Shown here piece by piece: positions 33,046 to 42,346 of a DNA stretch of 64,000 nucleotides. The position numbers and the translations under genes were made by a program. The stretch's first letter is position 1. Every line of letters starts with the position of its first letter. The DNA comes from Paenibacillus sp. G2S3 (lineage in GTDB: Bacteria > Bacillota > Bacilli > Paenibacillales > Paenibacillaceae), in contig NZ_CP126095.1 of assembly GCF_030123105.1 (NCBI RefSeq), forward strand, positions 2,294,001 to 2,358,000, given 5' to 3'. The notes beneath the pieces were generated by a model. The model was not told where the DNA came from. It made no database searches and saw only the letters and a program-made list of their open reading frames with translations.

Positions 33046-35064
33046 TTATGGTGTAGATTCTTCTTTTCGGAGCATCTTGATGCCATCGTATTTCATGATA
33101 TCGTCTGAGATTTGCAGCCGTTGCTTGCTTGTCTCGAACCCGGTGCTGCAACCCGCAACATCAATGGCTTCGCGGCTGTCAAGGCTATAACAGGTGCCGC
33201 TGTCGAATTGTCCATTTTCGCTGGGGAGATAGGATCTCTTTGCATCGGCAAAGGCTCCGGTTCGCAGTGTCACAAGTCGATCTCTGCCACTGAACAGATT
33301 ATTACCCATAAGATAATAAGGATCACTTGAGATCCCCAGCAGATGGAGTAAAGAAGGTGTGAGATCCATTTGACCAGCCGGATTAGAATCAATGGCCGAG
33401 GTTTTAGTGCCCGGCAGATGAATGAGCAATGGAACTTGGTGCATGATTTGATGCATGTCGAGCTTACTTAGGCTTTTGCCAAGAAATCGTTCGTAATAAG
33501 AGGTCTCTTGGATGGAGTTATCATGATCCCCATAAAAGGCAAGAATCGTATTATCCCACAGCCCACGCTGTTTCATATCGCTTACTAATTCCCCTAAAGC
33601 TTCATCCGTATAGTGAACAGCCTGCAAATAATCTCCGAAGATGGTTCCTTTAAATTCGCCGGTATCTAGCCCTTGCTTGTCCGCAGGGAGAGAATAAGGA
33701 TGATGACTAGATAGTGTAGTCACAAAAGAGTAAAAAGGCTTCTGTATGGATTCTGCAGTATCCATAATATTCAGTGATTGTCTTAAGAACGATTTATCTC
33801 CCAATGACCAGCCTAGTGGCTCGTCGATCTTATAGTCTTTTTTGCTATAAAAATGGTCATATCCCATCGCCTTATACATGATCTGCCGATTCCAGAAGCT
33901 TCCCTCATACGCATGGAAGGCATTGGTGCTGTAGCCCTTGGACTTCAAAATGGCAGGCAGCGTATCAAATTGATGATCCGGGTAACGGACAAATACCGAG
34001 CCGGAGACCAGTGGATACAGTGAACCATTCGAGGCGAAATCTGCATCGGAGGTTCGTCCTTGTGAGGTCTGATGATAATAATTACTGAAGTAGGTGTTCT
34101 CTTTGATTAGCGCGTTCAAATTAGGTGTGACCTCTTGTCCATTGATCGAACGTCCTATTACAAAATTCATAAAAGCTTCAGCTTGAATAACAACGATGTT
34201 GCTTCCGCTGTATTTTCCAAAGCTGTCGTTAATAGCACTTTGCTCAGCGTTGTGTTCATTGAACCAGAGCTTCATGGAGCTGGCTTCCTTTTGTGAAAGC
34301 TCAGGCTGCGGGCCTAAATGATCTTTGGCATACAAGTAAATATCATAACCGTGAAATCCAATGAGTCCTGTGACGTTATACATCGCCAAGCTCCACCAGT
34401 TCCCTGTGAATAAGCTCTTGGCCCAGGTAGTGGCATAAGAGTGGATAGGACCAAAGGTCAGAATGCAGCCCAGTACCAAGGCTACGATCCCATTAGCGCT
34501 TCGTTTCAGTACTCTCATTAAGCGTGAAGAGGTGCGGAAATGACTTGTACGAGCATAATAGGAAGGCTGCCCATTGTTATAGTTATGGGTGTTCCGGAGG
34601 AATAACGCTACGCCAATGGTGTAAACCAGAAACAGCAGCCAATCCGCGAACAAGTAGAGATCAGAAGGACGGAGCAATGCAAAGATACTTCCGCCAAGTG
34701 CATCCATCTGTCCGGCTTGAAATAGAACGGGAACAGTGATGAAATCCTGAAAGTAGCGATAGTAGACAATATCAGAATATATAAGTAGTGTCAGGAGCAG
34801 GTTTATACATACCAAGGCTATAGTTTGTCCACGTCGTGGGAGCCATAATACCCAAAAAGATAACAGCATAACTGAGCCGAGAGCAATCAGCTTGTCGAGA
34901 CGGTTCATATCAATATTAGGGGCATGCAGCCCGCTGTGAAGAAACATTAGCTTCGCGAACATAATGCCAAGAAAAAGGATATAACCGATATAACGGGAAC
35001 GGACAATTGTGATCATTCTATCCGTTAAGGATGAATTGCTCCTAGTAAGTGGATCTCGTGACAC
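33046..35064 (-). CDS. LTA synthase family sulfatase-fold protein (LtaS-like)
   Basis: A 672-residue membrane enzyme. Five N-terminal helices (about 25-45, 60-78, 82-100, 135-155, 190-210) carry an extracellular sulfatase-fold domain. The metal-binding glutamate is in VIQAEAFMN, the catalytic threonine in QGRTSDADFASN, and further ligands are in FYGDHDNS. LtaS enzymes transfer glycerol-phosphate from phosphatidylglycerol to build lipoteichoic acid; Bacillota often have several paralogs, so this may be a primase-type or stress paralog. The GTG start follows AGGAGG at seven bases. A promoter and a leader hairpin (35106-35140) lie upstream. Confidence 0.9.
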   Translation of the reverse strand: MSRDPLTRSNSSLTDRMITIVRSRYIGYILFLGIMFAKLMFLHSGLHAPNIDMNRLDKLIALGSVMLLSFWVLWLPRRGQTIALVCINLLLTLLIYSDIVYYRYFQDFITVPVLFQAGQMDALGGSIFALLRPSDLYLFADWLLFLVYTIGVALFLRNTHNYNNGQPSYYARTSHFRTSSRLMRVLKRSANGIVALVLGCILTFGPIHSYATTWAKSLFTGNWWSLAMYNVTGLIGFHGYDIYLYAKDHLGPQPELSQKEASSMKLWFNEHNAEQSAINDSFGKYSGSNIVVIQAEAFMNFVIGRSINGQEVTPNLNALIKENTYFSNYYHQTSQGRTSDADFASNGSLYPLVSGSVFVRYPDHQFDTLPAILKSKGYSTNAFHAYEGSFWNRQIMYKAMGYDHFYSKKDYKIDEPLGWSLGDKSFLRQSLNIMDTAESIQKPFYSFVTTLSSHHPYSLPADKQGLDTGEFKGTIFGDYLQAVHYTDEALGELVSDMKQRGLWDNTILAFYGDHDNSIQETSYYERFLGKSLSKLDMHQIMHQVPLLIHLPGTKTSAIDSNPAGQMDLTPSLLHLLGISSDPYYLMGNNLFSGRDRLVTLRTGAFADAKRSYLPSENGQFDSGTCYSLDSREAIDVAGCSTGFETSKQRLQISDDIMKYDGIKMLRKEESTP

Positions 35065-35189
35065 ATTAAAGCCTCCTAGCCTTGTAAATGAGTATGTAAG
35101 AAGAAACGGACACCGTCCTCCATTCGAGGTAGATGTCCGCTCTTAATTTAAAATATAAGAAAGTATAAGTTTTACACCATACTTTATGT

Positions 35190-35218
35190 CTTATATTTCT
35201 CGCATAATTGTCTTCCAA
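35190..35218 (-). promoter_or_regulatory. Promoter of the LtaS-like gene
   Basis: On the minus strand, TTGGAA (35213-35218), 17-base spacer, TATAAG (35190-35195). It starts just after the upstream methyltransferase gene and implies a leader of about 120 nt that contains the hairpin CGGACA...TGTCCG (35106-35140) followed by TTTCTTCTT, which might act as a weak attenuator. Confidence 0.5.
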
Positions 35219-35219
35219 A

Positions 35220-36359
35220 TTATTTTGGATTTCTAGGTGGAAGTGGACCCAGGTATTGATAATATTGACACTCAATACGTCCGTTATACAGCTTACGGCG
35301 CTTGTCCGCTTTACGGCCGTAATATTGTTCGAATTCCTTATAAGGACTAATCGCGAAGAATGACCAAGTCGGTAGATACAACATCATTTCACCAAATTGG
35401 CGAGTCAGCTTCTCAACCTCTTTATCATTACTGATCCGTTCACCATATGGCGGGTTGGTGATGATACAACCATATTCGCCTTGGGGTCTTGCTTTGGCGG
35501 CAGCCATCACGGTGAAGGTGATCTCTCCGGACAGACCGGCGCTTTTTGCAGCGGCTTCAGCAATTTCTATAGCAGCAGGATCGATATCCGTGCCGGTTAG
35601 CTGCAACGGATAATCATCTCGCACGGCATCAAAAGCTTCTTCGCGAGCTTCTTCCCATAGATGCTTAGGAATGACTGGCCAATGTTCCGAAGGGAAGGAG
35701 CGACGTAGTCCCGGTGCGATGTTCCAAGCGATCATAGCGGCTTCGATCAACAGTGTTCCCGAACCACAACAAGGATCATATAGGGGTCGGTGGCCATTCC
35801 AGCGGCTAAGTTGAATTAGCGCAGCAGCCATCGTTTCCTTCAGTGGCGCTTCTGTTGCCTGTCTGCGGTATCCACGTTTGTGAAGAGCAGGTCCAGTGGT
35901 GTCTAGTGTAATGAGCGCGATATCGTTTAACAAAATCACTTCGATCACATATCGCGGTCCATTCTCTGGAAACCAATCCGTATGATAGGAGAGCTTCAGC
36001 TTCTCGACGATAGCTTTTTTGACAATCCCTTGGGAAGCGGGTACACTCGTTAGTTGTGATTTATGGGATCGTCCTTCAACCGGAAATTCTCCATTCTCGG
36101 GAATCCAGTCTTCCCAAGGCAGTGCTTTAACACCCTCAAATAGCTCATCGAAGGTTTTGGCGGGGAATTGGCCCATTTTTACTAATACGCGGTCGGATGT
36201 ACGCAGCCATAAATTACAGCGACAGATGTCGATATAATCACCGCTGAACAATACACGACCGTTCTCGACCGTGGTCTCATAACCCAGTTCGTTTAATTCG
36301 CGCGCTACTACAGCTTCTAATCCCATAGGGGCAGTAGCGATTAATTGTAATTTGCTCAA
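35220..36359 (-). CDS. THUMP-domain RNA methyltransferase (YpsC/RlmL type)
   Basis: A 379-residue class I methyltransferase. An N-terminal ferredoxin-like and THUMP RNA-binding region (about 1-160, APMGLEAVVARELNELGYE) precedes the catalytic domain with motif I YDPCCGSGTLLIEAA near residue 192 and motif IV TNPPYGER, the pattern of base-N2 guanine methyltransferases. Bacillus YpsC and E. coli RlmL (m2G2445 of 23S rRNA) are relatives. The start is TTG, with GGAG upstream at a loose distance. It is transcribed ahead of the LtaS-like gene, which has its own promoter. Confidence 0.87.
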   Translation of the reverse strand: MSKLQLIATAPMGLEAVVARELNELGYETTVENGRVLFSGDYIDICRCNLWLRTSDRVLVKMGQFPAKTFDELFEGVKALPWEDWIPENGEFPVEGRSHKSQLTSVPASQGIVKKAIVEKLKLSYHTDWFPENGPRYVIEVILLNDIALITLDTTGPALHKRGYRRQATEAPLKETMAAALIQLSRWNGHRPLYDPCCGSGTLLIEAAMIAWNIAPGLRRSFPSEHWPVIPKHLWEEAREEAFDAVRDDYPLQLTGTDIDPAAIEIAEAAAKSAGLSGEITFTVMAAAKARPQGEYGCIITNPPYGERISNDKEVEKLTRQFGEMMLYLPTWSFFAISPYKEFEQYYGRKADKRRKLYNGRIECQYYQYLGPLPPRNPK

Positions 36360-36400
36360 ATACTCTCAACTCCGTTTAACTTGTAGATAAATACAAAAAA

Positions 36401-36436
36401 CCAGTACAATAAGAAAAGCCAGTACCATAAGAAAAG
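36401..36436. repeat. Two 18-bp tandem copies
   Basis: CCAGTACAATAAGAAAAG (36401-36418) is followed directly by CCAGTACCATAAGAAAAG (36419-36436), one mismatch. It lies in the divergent region between two methyltransferase genes. No clear role. Confidence 0.7.
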
Positions 36437-36556
36437 CATCCATACAAGTATAGGGGAATGTGGGACACATCACAATGCCCAGCATTCCATAAACCATAAA
36501 ATCTTGCCCGTCATCCCTTCATTCGAGAAAACGGGGATCATCAAAGGAGAATTTTT

Positions 36557-37186
36557 ATGCTTACCCAAGAAGAATATAGTGAACAACTTTATACCGAGGA
36601 TGAAATTCTGCTTCAAGTAAAAGAAGCTATCGTCCAAGCAGGTATGCCGGAGGTGTCTGTCGAGCCGGGGTACGGAAGACTGCTCACCATGCTTGTTAGA
36701 CTGTCCCGCTCCAAGCATATTTTGGAGATTGGCGCACTTGGCGGCTACAGCGGGATTTGCTTATCTCGCGGTTTCGCTGAAGGTGGCACGCTGACTTCGC
36801 TAGAGCTGAGGGCCGATTATGCCGAGCTTGCTCGCCGTAATTTAGAGCTGGCCGGATTCGGGGATTCTACAGAGTATAGAATCGGTCCTGCTATGGACAG
36901 TCTGAAGGTACTGGAAGCAGAGGGTGCTAAATTCGATTTCTTTTTCATTGACGCAGATAAGATGAACTACCCTAATTACTTGGAGTATGCCATCAAGCTG
37001 GCTAACCCAGGAGCGATTATTGCTGGCGATAATATCTTTCTCCGCGGACGGACGCTAAATACAGATCGAAATGGACCTGCCATTTTGGCTGTACGGCATT
37101 TCAACGAAATGATCGCCACCGATGACCGTTTGATCAGCACTTGTCTACCAGCTTATGATGGACTGGCGCTGGCAATGGTGAAATAG
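36557..37186 (+). CDS. O-methyltransferase (YrrM-like)
   Basis: A 209-residue SAM-dependent enzyme of the caffeoyl-CoA/catechol O-methyltransferase family. Motif I is ILEIGALGGYSGICLS near residue 55, followed by LTSLELRADYAELAR, DFFFIDADKMNYPNYLEYA (metal ligands) and GAIIAGDNIFLRGR. These enzymes use a divalent metal to methylate hydroxyls; in Bacillus, YrrM acts in tRNA wobble uridine modification (mcmo5U). The ATG follows CAAAGGAG. The gene is convergent with the MFS gene, only eight bases apart. Confidence 0.88.
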   Translation: MLTQEEYSEQLYTEDEILLQVKEAIVQAGMPEVSVEPGYGRLLTMLVRLSRSKHILEIGALGGYSGICLSRGFAEGGTLTSLELRADYAELARRNLELAGFGDSTEYRIGPAMDSLKVLEAEGAKFDFFFIDADKMNYPNYLEYAIKLANPGAIIAGDNIFLRGRTLNTDRNGPAILAVRHFNEMIATDDRLISTCLPAYDGLALAMVK

Positions 37187-37193
37187 CAGAAGA

Positions 37194-38414
37194 TTAGCGA
37201 AATAGCCGTGGCGGAGTAGCTTTGTATAGCTTAACCCGGACCCATACGGTGTTTAACAGCAACAAGCTTCCGGAGATGATAAAGAGTCCCTCAATACCAA
37301 TATAACCAGATAGAAAGCCGCCTATGATAGCTCCCAGCATATTGCCCAGTGACAATGTGCTGCCGTTGAAGCCGAATGCGCGGCTTTCTTTCCCGTCAGG
37401 GGTATAAGACCGGATAAGCGCATTTACGCTGGGCAATAGGCCGCCCATAAAAATCCCCATAAGAAAACGGACAATGATTAGCTGCCAAACGCTAGTAACG
37501 AATGCCTGCGGAATCAGGAACAGTGAAGCCCCGATTAACGCGTAGGTCAGAATGCGATGTGCACCGACTTTATCACTTAGCTTACCGAGTAAGGGGGAAG
37601 CCAGCATGTTGGATATCCCTGTAACTGCGCTGACCATTCCGGCTAAAAAGGCTATATTCGCAGCAGGCCCATTTAACTTTTCAACATAAAGTGGCAGCAA
37701 GGCCATGGGGCTGATCATTGCAAATTGCAGCAAAAAGGTTACACCAAACAGCGCCGGGAGCTGAGGGATTTTGATCAATTCCTTCAGGCCCTCCATTACT
37801 GAAACCTGTGGCTCTTGTGCGGCTTCAGCACGATCGAATTTCTCTTTAACGAGAAATAACGCCAGCAGTGAGGCGATAAAGAGCAAAGCGCCAACGACAT
37901 AAAAGATCGGACGAAATCCGATTAAATCAGCAAGAAAACCACCAATAAGTGGTCCAAGAATGGTACCTGCAACAGAACCCGACTGCATCAGCCCCATCGA
38001 AAAACCCATACGTGCTTTCGGAGTAGTACCCGAAACGAGTGCGATGGAAGCGGGATTGAAGCCGGAGATTGTACCGTTTAGCAGTCGCAGTAAGAGCAGC
38101 TGCATAGGGGATTGTGCGAAGCCCATCAATACCATAACGATAGCCATGCCAAAGCTGGAGCGCAGGAGCATGATTTTACGTCCATATTTGTCAGCAAGTT
38201 TCCCCCATAGTGGCTGGAAAATGAAAGAAGTTAAAAAGTTTGCGGCAAAAATAAGGCCCGCCCAAATTCCAATTTCATGCTCACCCTGAACGCCAAGATC
38301 CTTAGCAAGATACAAGGTCAGGAACGGTGTAATCATCGTCATTCCGGCATTTACCAAGAATTGTCCGAACCAAAGCACTAAGAGGTTGACCTTCCATGTC
38401 TCCCATTTCTTCAA
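37194..38414 (-). CDS. MFS multidrug-type transporter (DHA1)
   Basis: A permease of about 406 residues with twelve helices. Loop 2-3 has the MFS signature WGKLADKYGRK, and motif C-like GSVAGTILGPLIGG in helix 5 marks an antiporter of the DHA1 drug-efflux type. The middle loop is charged (KFDRAEAAQEPQ). The frame opens with TTG at 38435, but TTG 38414 has GGAAGTG about eight bases upstream and gives the family-like start MKKWETWKVNLLVLW. The substrate is unknown; efflux of drugs is inferred from the family. It is divergent from hemE. Confidence 0.87.
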   Translation of the reverse strand: MKKWETWKVNLLVLWFGQFLVNAGMTMITPFLTLYLAKDLGVQGEHEIGIWAGLIFAANFLTSFIFQPLWGKLADKYGRKIMLLRSSFGMAIVMVLMGFAQSPMQLLLLRLLNGTISGFNPASIALVSGTTPKARMGFSMGLMQSGSVAGTILGPLIGGFLADLIGFRPIFYVVGALLFIASLLALFLVKEKFDRAEAAQEPQVSVMEGLKELIKIPQLPALFGVTFLLQFAMISPMALLPLYVEKLNGPAANIAFLAGMVSAVTGISNMLASPLLGKLSDKVGAHRILTYALIGASLFLIPQAFVTSVWQLIIVRFLMGIFMGGLLPSVNALIRSYTPDGKESRAFGFNGSTLSLGNMLGAIIGGFLSGYIGIEGLFIISGSLLLLNTVWVRVKLYKATPPRLFR

Positions 38415-38564
38415 AGTGCTTTCACTTCCTTTCAAAGAATTTCAGAAAATACATGATTCACAGAAAAATAGACATTTTATCAGTATATCATTTTTTTAGC
38501 TTCAAAAGTGCAATACATGTCATAGTAATGTCATAGGATTGTCATTCCAAGATCTTCGATTTGC

Positions 38565-38593
38565 TTGTTACAACCTTTTAAAAAGGGCATAAT
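38565..38593 (+). promoter_or_regulatory. Promoter of the hemE operon leader
   Basis: TTGTTA (38565-38570), 17-base spacer, CATAAT (38588-38593). The predicted start near 38600 lies 14 bases before a terminator hairpin, making a leader of about 95 nt ahead of hemE. Confidence 0.65.
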
Positions 38594-38613
38594 AGTAAGT
38601 ATGTCGATCAAGC

Positions 38614-38660
38614 ATAAACGCCATCGACGTCCTTATTAGGACGGTAAGCGTTTATTTTTT
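38614..38660 (+). terminator. Intrinsic terminator in the hemE leader
   Basis: ATAAACGC (38614-38621) pairs with GCGTTTAT (38648-38655), with an inner GTCC-TTATTA-GGAC hairpin, followed by six T. It stands between the promoter and hemE, 34 bases before the ATG, so full-length transcription requires read-through. No other gene is upstream on this strand. Confidence 0.75.
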
Positions 38661-38694
38661 AAAAAATCTTATAAAATATAATGGAGATCTTATC

Positions 38695-39756
38695 ATGACC
38701 TACAACGACACTTTTATCCGCGCCTGCAGAAAGCAGGATACGGAGCACGTTCCCGTATGGTACATGCGGCAGGCCGGCCGTTATGATCCCGAGTACCGTA
38801 AAATCAAGGAAAAGTACTCATTGCTTGAAATCTGCAAACAGCCTGAGTTGGCGGCTGAAGTAACCTTGATGCCTGTGCGCAAGCTAGGTGTGGACGCGGC
38901 CATTTTGTATTCAGACATTATGAATCCGGTCGCTTCTATTGGTGTGAAATTTGATATCGTCAAAGATATTGGCCCTGTGATCGAGAATCCGATTCGCTCT
39001 GCAGCAGATGTCGAGAGACTGAAGCCCATTGATGTTGAAGGCGATCTCGGACATATTTTGGAGACGATTGCCATTCTGGATAAGGAGCTGGACGTGCCCT
39101 TGATTACTTTCGCAGGCGCACCGTTTACAATTGCCAGCTATCTGATCGAAGGCAGACCTTCCAAAGGATATATTCGTACTAAAGAGCTAATGTACAGTGA
39201 ACCCCGTGTATGGGAAATGTTGATGGACAAGCTCGGCGATATGATTATCGCTTACCTCCGCAGCCATGTACGCAGTGGTGGAAAAGCGTTTCAATTGTTC
39301 GACAGCTGGGTCGGTGCTCTTGCGCCACGTGATTTTGAGAAATATGTGTTGCCGACGGTTTCTCGTATTTTTTCCGAATTATCTGATCTTGATGTACCGA
39401 AAATATATTTTCCTGGCGTAAGCTCTGGAGAATTACTACCTAGCCTTACGAAGCTTCAAGCGGATGTGATCGGGGTCGACTGGCGTGTAAGCTTGACTGA
39501 AGGTCGACGGAGAACGGGCGGAAAATTTGCGATTCAAGGAAACTTGGATCCATATTTACTTACAGCGCCGATGGACGTCTTGAAAGAGCACGCGAAAGAT
39601 TTGATTGATGAAGGAATAAAGGAGCCTGGATATATTTTCAATTTGGGTCATGGCTTATTCCCAGAGGCTTCCTTAGAGAAGCTTAGAGAATTAACGGAAT
39701 ATATTCACGATTATTCACAGGAAGTATTGAAAGAATCAGCAAAACTGCGTTCTTAA
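38695..39756 (+). CDS. hemE: Uroporphyrinogen decarboxylase
   Basis: A 353-residue enzyme that removes four carboxyl groups from uroporphyrinogen III to give coproporphyrinogen III. Signatures: VPVWYMRQAGRYDPEYR near residue 20 (substrate-binding Arg), ILYSDIMNP with the catalytic aspartate near 71, FAGAPFTIASYLIEG and GVDWR. The length matches the family. It is the first gene of hemE-hemH-hemY, encoding the coproporphyrin-dependent haem pathway of Gram-positive bacteria. The ATG follows GGAG. The upstream terminator suggests attenuation control. Confidence 0.97.
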   Translation: MTYNDTFIRACRKQDTEHVPVWYMRQAGRYDPEYRKIKEKYSLLEICKQPELAAEVTLMPVRKLGVDAAILYSDIMNPVASIGVKFDIVKDIGPVIENPIRSAADVERLKPIDVEGDLGHILETIAILDKELDVPLITFAGAPFTIASYLIEGRPSKGYIRTKELMYSEPRVWEMLMDKLGDMIIAYLRSHVRSGGKAFQLFDSWVGALAPRDFEKYVLPTVSRIFSELSDLDVPKIYFPGVSSGELLPSLTKLQADVIGVDWRVSLTEGRRRTGGKFAIQGNLDPYLLTAPMDVLKEHAKDLIDEGIKEPGYIFNLGHGLFPEASLEKLRELTEYIHDYSQEVLKESAKLRS

Positions 39757-39791
39757 AGGCAACCTATTAAATCTTAAAGGGGATGGAATCC

Positions 39792-40748
39792 GTGACAGCA
39801 AAAATAGGTGTTCTCGTCATGTCGTATGGCACTCCTAAAAGCTTAGAAGACGTTGAAGCATACTACACACATATTCGGCGAGGGAATCCGCCGACAGCGG
39901 AGCAACTTAAAGAATTAACAGATCGCTATGAAGCGATCGTCGGGGGCGTATTCCCTCTGCGGGAGAACACAGACCGTCAAGTAGCAGCATTACAGGCAGC
40001 ACTAAACGCGGATAAAGCTGGGGCAGATGTTGAATTTGTCTGCTATCAGGGGTTGAAGCATGCATACCCGTTTATTGAGGACGGCGTGGAGGCGATGGCG
40101 AAGGACGGCATTACCCAAGCGGTTGGTGTTGTGCTTGCCCCTCACTATTCAAGCATGAGCGTGGGTGGCTACATCAAACGTGCTCAGGAAAAGGCTGATG
40201 CATGTAAGATCGACATGGGATTTGTGGAGAGCTATCATATGCACCCAGTATTAATTGATGTTCTAAGCCGGAGAGTAACGGCGAAACTGGATCAATATAT
40301 CGAAGCAGGCGCTACTCGCGATGAGATACGGGTATTATTTAGCGCTCATAGTCTCCCGGAGCGTATTCTAGCTATGGGGGATCCGTATAAAGATCAACTA
40401 TTGGAGACCTCAAAGGCTATTGCGGATCAAGCGGGGATAACCAATTGGCAGTTTACGTGGCAAAGTGCAGGACGGACCGCGGAACCATGGCTTGGGCCGG
40501 ATATTCTGGATACACTTCAGCAGCTTAGCAAGGAACAGGTAGAGTATGTTCTAGTGGCACCAATCGGGTTCGTATCCGATCATTTAGAAGTGCTGTACGA
40601 CCTTGATATCGAGGCGACAGCCGTAGCTTCAGAGCTGGATATGCGTCTTATGCGGATTGAATCATTGAACAGCGATCCTGCGTACATGTCCGTATTAAGC
40701 GATGTTGTTCGTACAAGACTGAATCAAATGTCGGCCGGCCAGTCATGA
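39792..40748 (+). CDS. hemH: Ferrochelatase (coproporphyrin type)
   Basis: A 318-residue enzyme that inserts iron into the porphyrin, in Bacillota coproporphyrin III. Signatures: GVLVMSYGTPKSLEDVEAYY, the PHYSSMSVGGY loop near 120, the metal-site histidine in FSAHSLPERI near 185, and the glutamate in APIGFVSDHLEVLYDLD near 260. The open frame starts at ATG 39783, which is too close to the AAAGGGG site; GTG 39792, eight bases downstream, is preferred and gives MTAKIGVLVMSYGTP. It overlaps hemY by four bases. Confidence 0.96.
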   Translation: MTAKIGVLVMSYGTPKSLEDVEAYYTHIRRGNPPTAEQLKELTDRYEAIVGGVFPLRENTDRQVAALQAALNADKAGADVEFVCYQGLKHAYPFIEDGVEAMAKDGITQAVGVVLAPHYSSMSVGGYIKRAQEKADACKIDMGFVESYHMHPVLIDVLSRRVTAKLDQYIEAGATRDEIRVLFSAHSLPERILAMGDPYKDQLLETSKAIADQAGITNWQFTWQSAGRTAEPWLGPDILDTLQQLSKEQVEYVLVAPIGFVSDHLEVLYDLDIEATAVASELDMRLMRIESLNSDPAYMSVLSDVVRTRLNQMSAGQS

Positions 40749-42166
40749 CTGGTCCCTCTAGGCGAATTGTAATCATAGGCGGTGGGCTGAGTGGACTCAG
40801 CGCCGCCTTTTACATTCGTAAGTTTTACAAAGAAGCTGGCATGAGGCCTGATATTGTACTGCTAGAGAAAAATAAGACTCTTGGTGGGAAGATCGAAACA
40901 TTGCATCGGGATGGATTTGTGATTGAGAAAGGCCCGGATTCTTTTTTAGCTAGCAAAACAGAGATGATTGAACTGGCTAAGGAATTAGAGCTAGATCACG
41001 AGCTGGTGAACACAAATCCAAAGGCAGAGAAGACCTATATACTGCAGCGGGACAAGCTTCATCTTATGCCTTCCGGTCTTGTGCTTGGAATTCCTACTGA
41101 ACTAAAGCCATTTCTATCAAGTGCTCTGGTTTCATTCGGTGGCAAAACACGCGCGCTGATGGACTTAATCTTACCTTCTAAGCGGAGTAATGAAGATGAA
41201 TCCCTTGGACAGCTGATTGAGCGTCGTTTAGGTACTGAAGTGATGGAGAATTTGACCGAGCCGCTATTAGCCGGAATGTATGCTGGAGATATACGAAAAG
41301 TCAGCCTACAGGCTACCTTTCCGCAATTTGGAGAAGTAGAGCGGCAGTATGGTGGTCTTATTCGTGGAATCATCAAAGAGCGAAAGTCGACCAAGGCAAA
41401 TACGAGCACAAAGAGCAGCACTTTTCTGACCTTTCGAAAAGGACTACAAAGTCTCGTGCATGGCTTGATTCATGAACTACATGATGTAGAACAACGAACT
41501 GAGGCTGCTGTGGTCTCTATACATGCTATAGAAACTAATGCTCCTCATTATGAGCTAGAACTGGAAAGTGGCGAACGGCTGCTTGCGGATGAAATATATA
41601 TCACCACACCAAATTCTTTTGCTGCCGAACTGTTGCGTCCACATGTGGATGTCTCAGCACTCGATGCGGTAAATTATGTTTCGGTTGCGAACTTAGTCAT
41701 GGCCTTCAACAAGAAGGATATCCAAATTGATGAGGATGGAGCAGGTTTTCTTGTGCCACGTAAGGAAGGACGCAATATTACTGCCTGCACATGGACATCT
41801 ACGAAGTGGCCGCATACGAGTCCTGATGATAAAGTGCTTATGCGCTGTCATGTAGGTCGTTCAGGAGATGAGCAGAATGTTCAGCTTCCGGATGAGGCAC
41901 TTACGGAGCTAGTGAGTAAGGATTTGCGAGAGATTATGGGGATTACAGCGAAACCCATATTCACGGAAATTACGCGTTCGGAACATTCGATACCGCAGTA
42001 TCCTGTAGGACATCTTGACAACCTTTCTAAATTTCATAGGGAGCTTGAGACAACACTTCCTGGGATATATGTCTTTGGAGCTGGATATGATGGAGTGGCA
42101 ATGCCCGATTGTGTTAAGCAGGCTAAGCTTACAGCACAAAGCGCTGCTAAGCGCATATCGAATTAA
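40745..42166 (+). CDS. hemY: Coproporphyrinogen III / protoporphyrinogen oxidase
   Basis: A 473-residue flavoenzyme (HemY/CgoX). FAD binding is shown by IVIIGGGLSGLSAAFYIR at the N-terminus and ALLEK-like VLLEKNKTLGGKIET; the C-terminus has YPVGHLDN and GIYVFGAGYDGVAMPDCVKQ, typical of the family. In Gram-positive bacteria it oxidises coproporphyrinogen III to coproporphyrin III using oxygen, before iron insertion by HemH. The ATG overlaps the hemH stop (ATGA), showing translational coupling. A terminator closes the operon at 42202. Confidence 0.95.
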   Translation: MTGPSRRIVIIGGGLSGLSAAFYIRKFYKEAGMRPDIVLLEKNKTLGGKIETLHRDGFVIEKGPDSFLASKTEMIELAKELELDHELVNTNPKAEKTYILQRDKLHLMPSGLVLGIPTELKPFLSSALVSFGGKTRALMDLILPSKRSNEDESLGQLIERRLGTEVMENLTEPLLAGMYAGDIRKVSLQATFPQFGEVERQYGGLIRGIIKERKSTKANTSTKSSTFLTFRKGLQSLVHGLIHELHDVEQRTEAAVVSIHAIETNAPHYELELESGERLLADEIYITTPNSFAAELLRPHVDVSALDAVNYVSVANLVMAFNKKDIQIDEDGAGFLVPRKEGRNITACTWTSTKWPHTSPDDKVLMRCHVGRSGDEQNVQLPDEALTELVSKDLREIMGITAKPIFTEITRSEHSIPQYPVGHLDNLSKFHRELETTLPGIYVFGAGYDGVAMPDCVKQAKLTAQSAAKRISN

Positions 42167-42201
42167 ATGTACATGTACGATCAATCTAGAATTATCAATT
42201 G

Positions 42202-42241
42202 AACGGTGAAGCGAAGATTATTTTGCTTCACCGTTTCTTTT
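42202..42241 (+). terminator. Terminator of the hemEHY operon
   Basis: AACGGTGAAGC (42202-42212) pairs with GCTTCACCGTT (42225-42235), followed by TCTTTTT. Confidence 0.85.
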
Positions 42242-42283
42242 TAAATATTAGATTATACTATCTTAATGGACTCTCGTATTTGG

Positions 42284-42310
42284 AGGGACAGGTGCTAGGT
42301 ATGCTATAAT
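42284..42310 (+). promoter_or_regulatory. Extended -10 promoter of the capA-like gene
   Basis: TGC-TATAAT (TATAAT at 42305-42310) is an extended -10 element. A -35 is weak (TTGGAG, about 19 bases upstream). It points to a start near 42317, close to the AGAGGAG site. Confidence 0.5.
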
Positions 42311-42346
42311 AGAACCAATTTGAGAGTAGAGGAGATCATAGAATCA

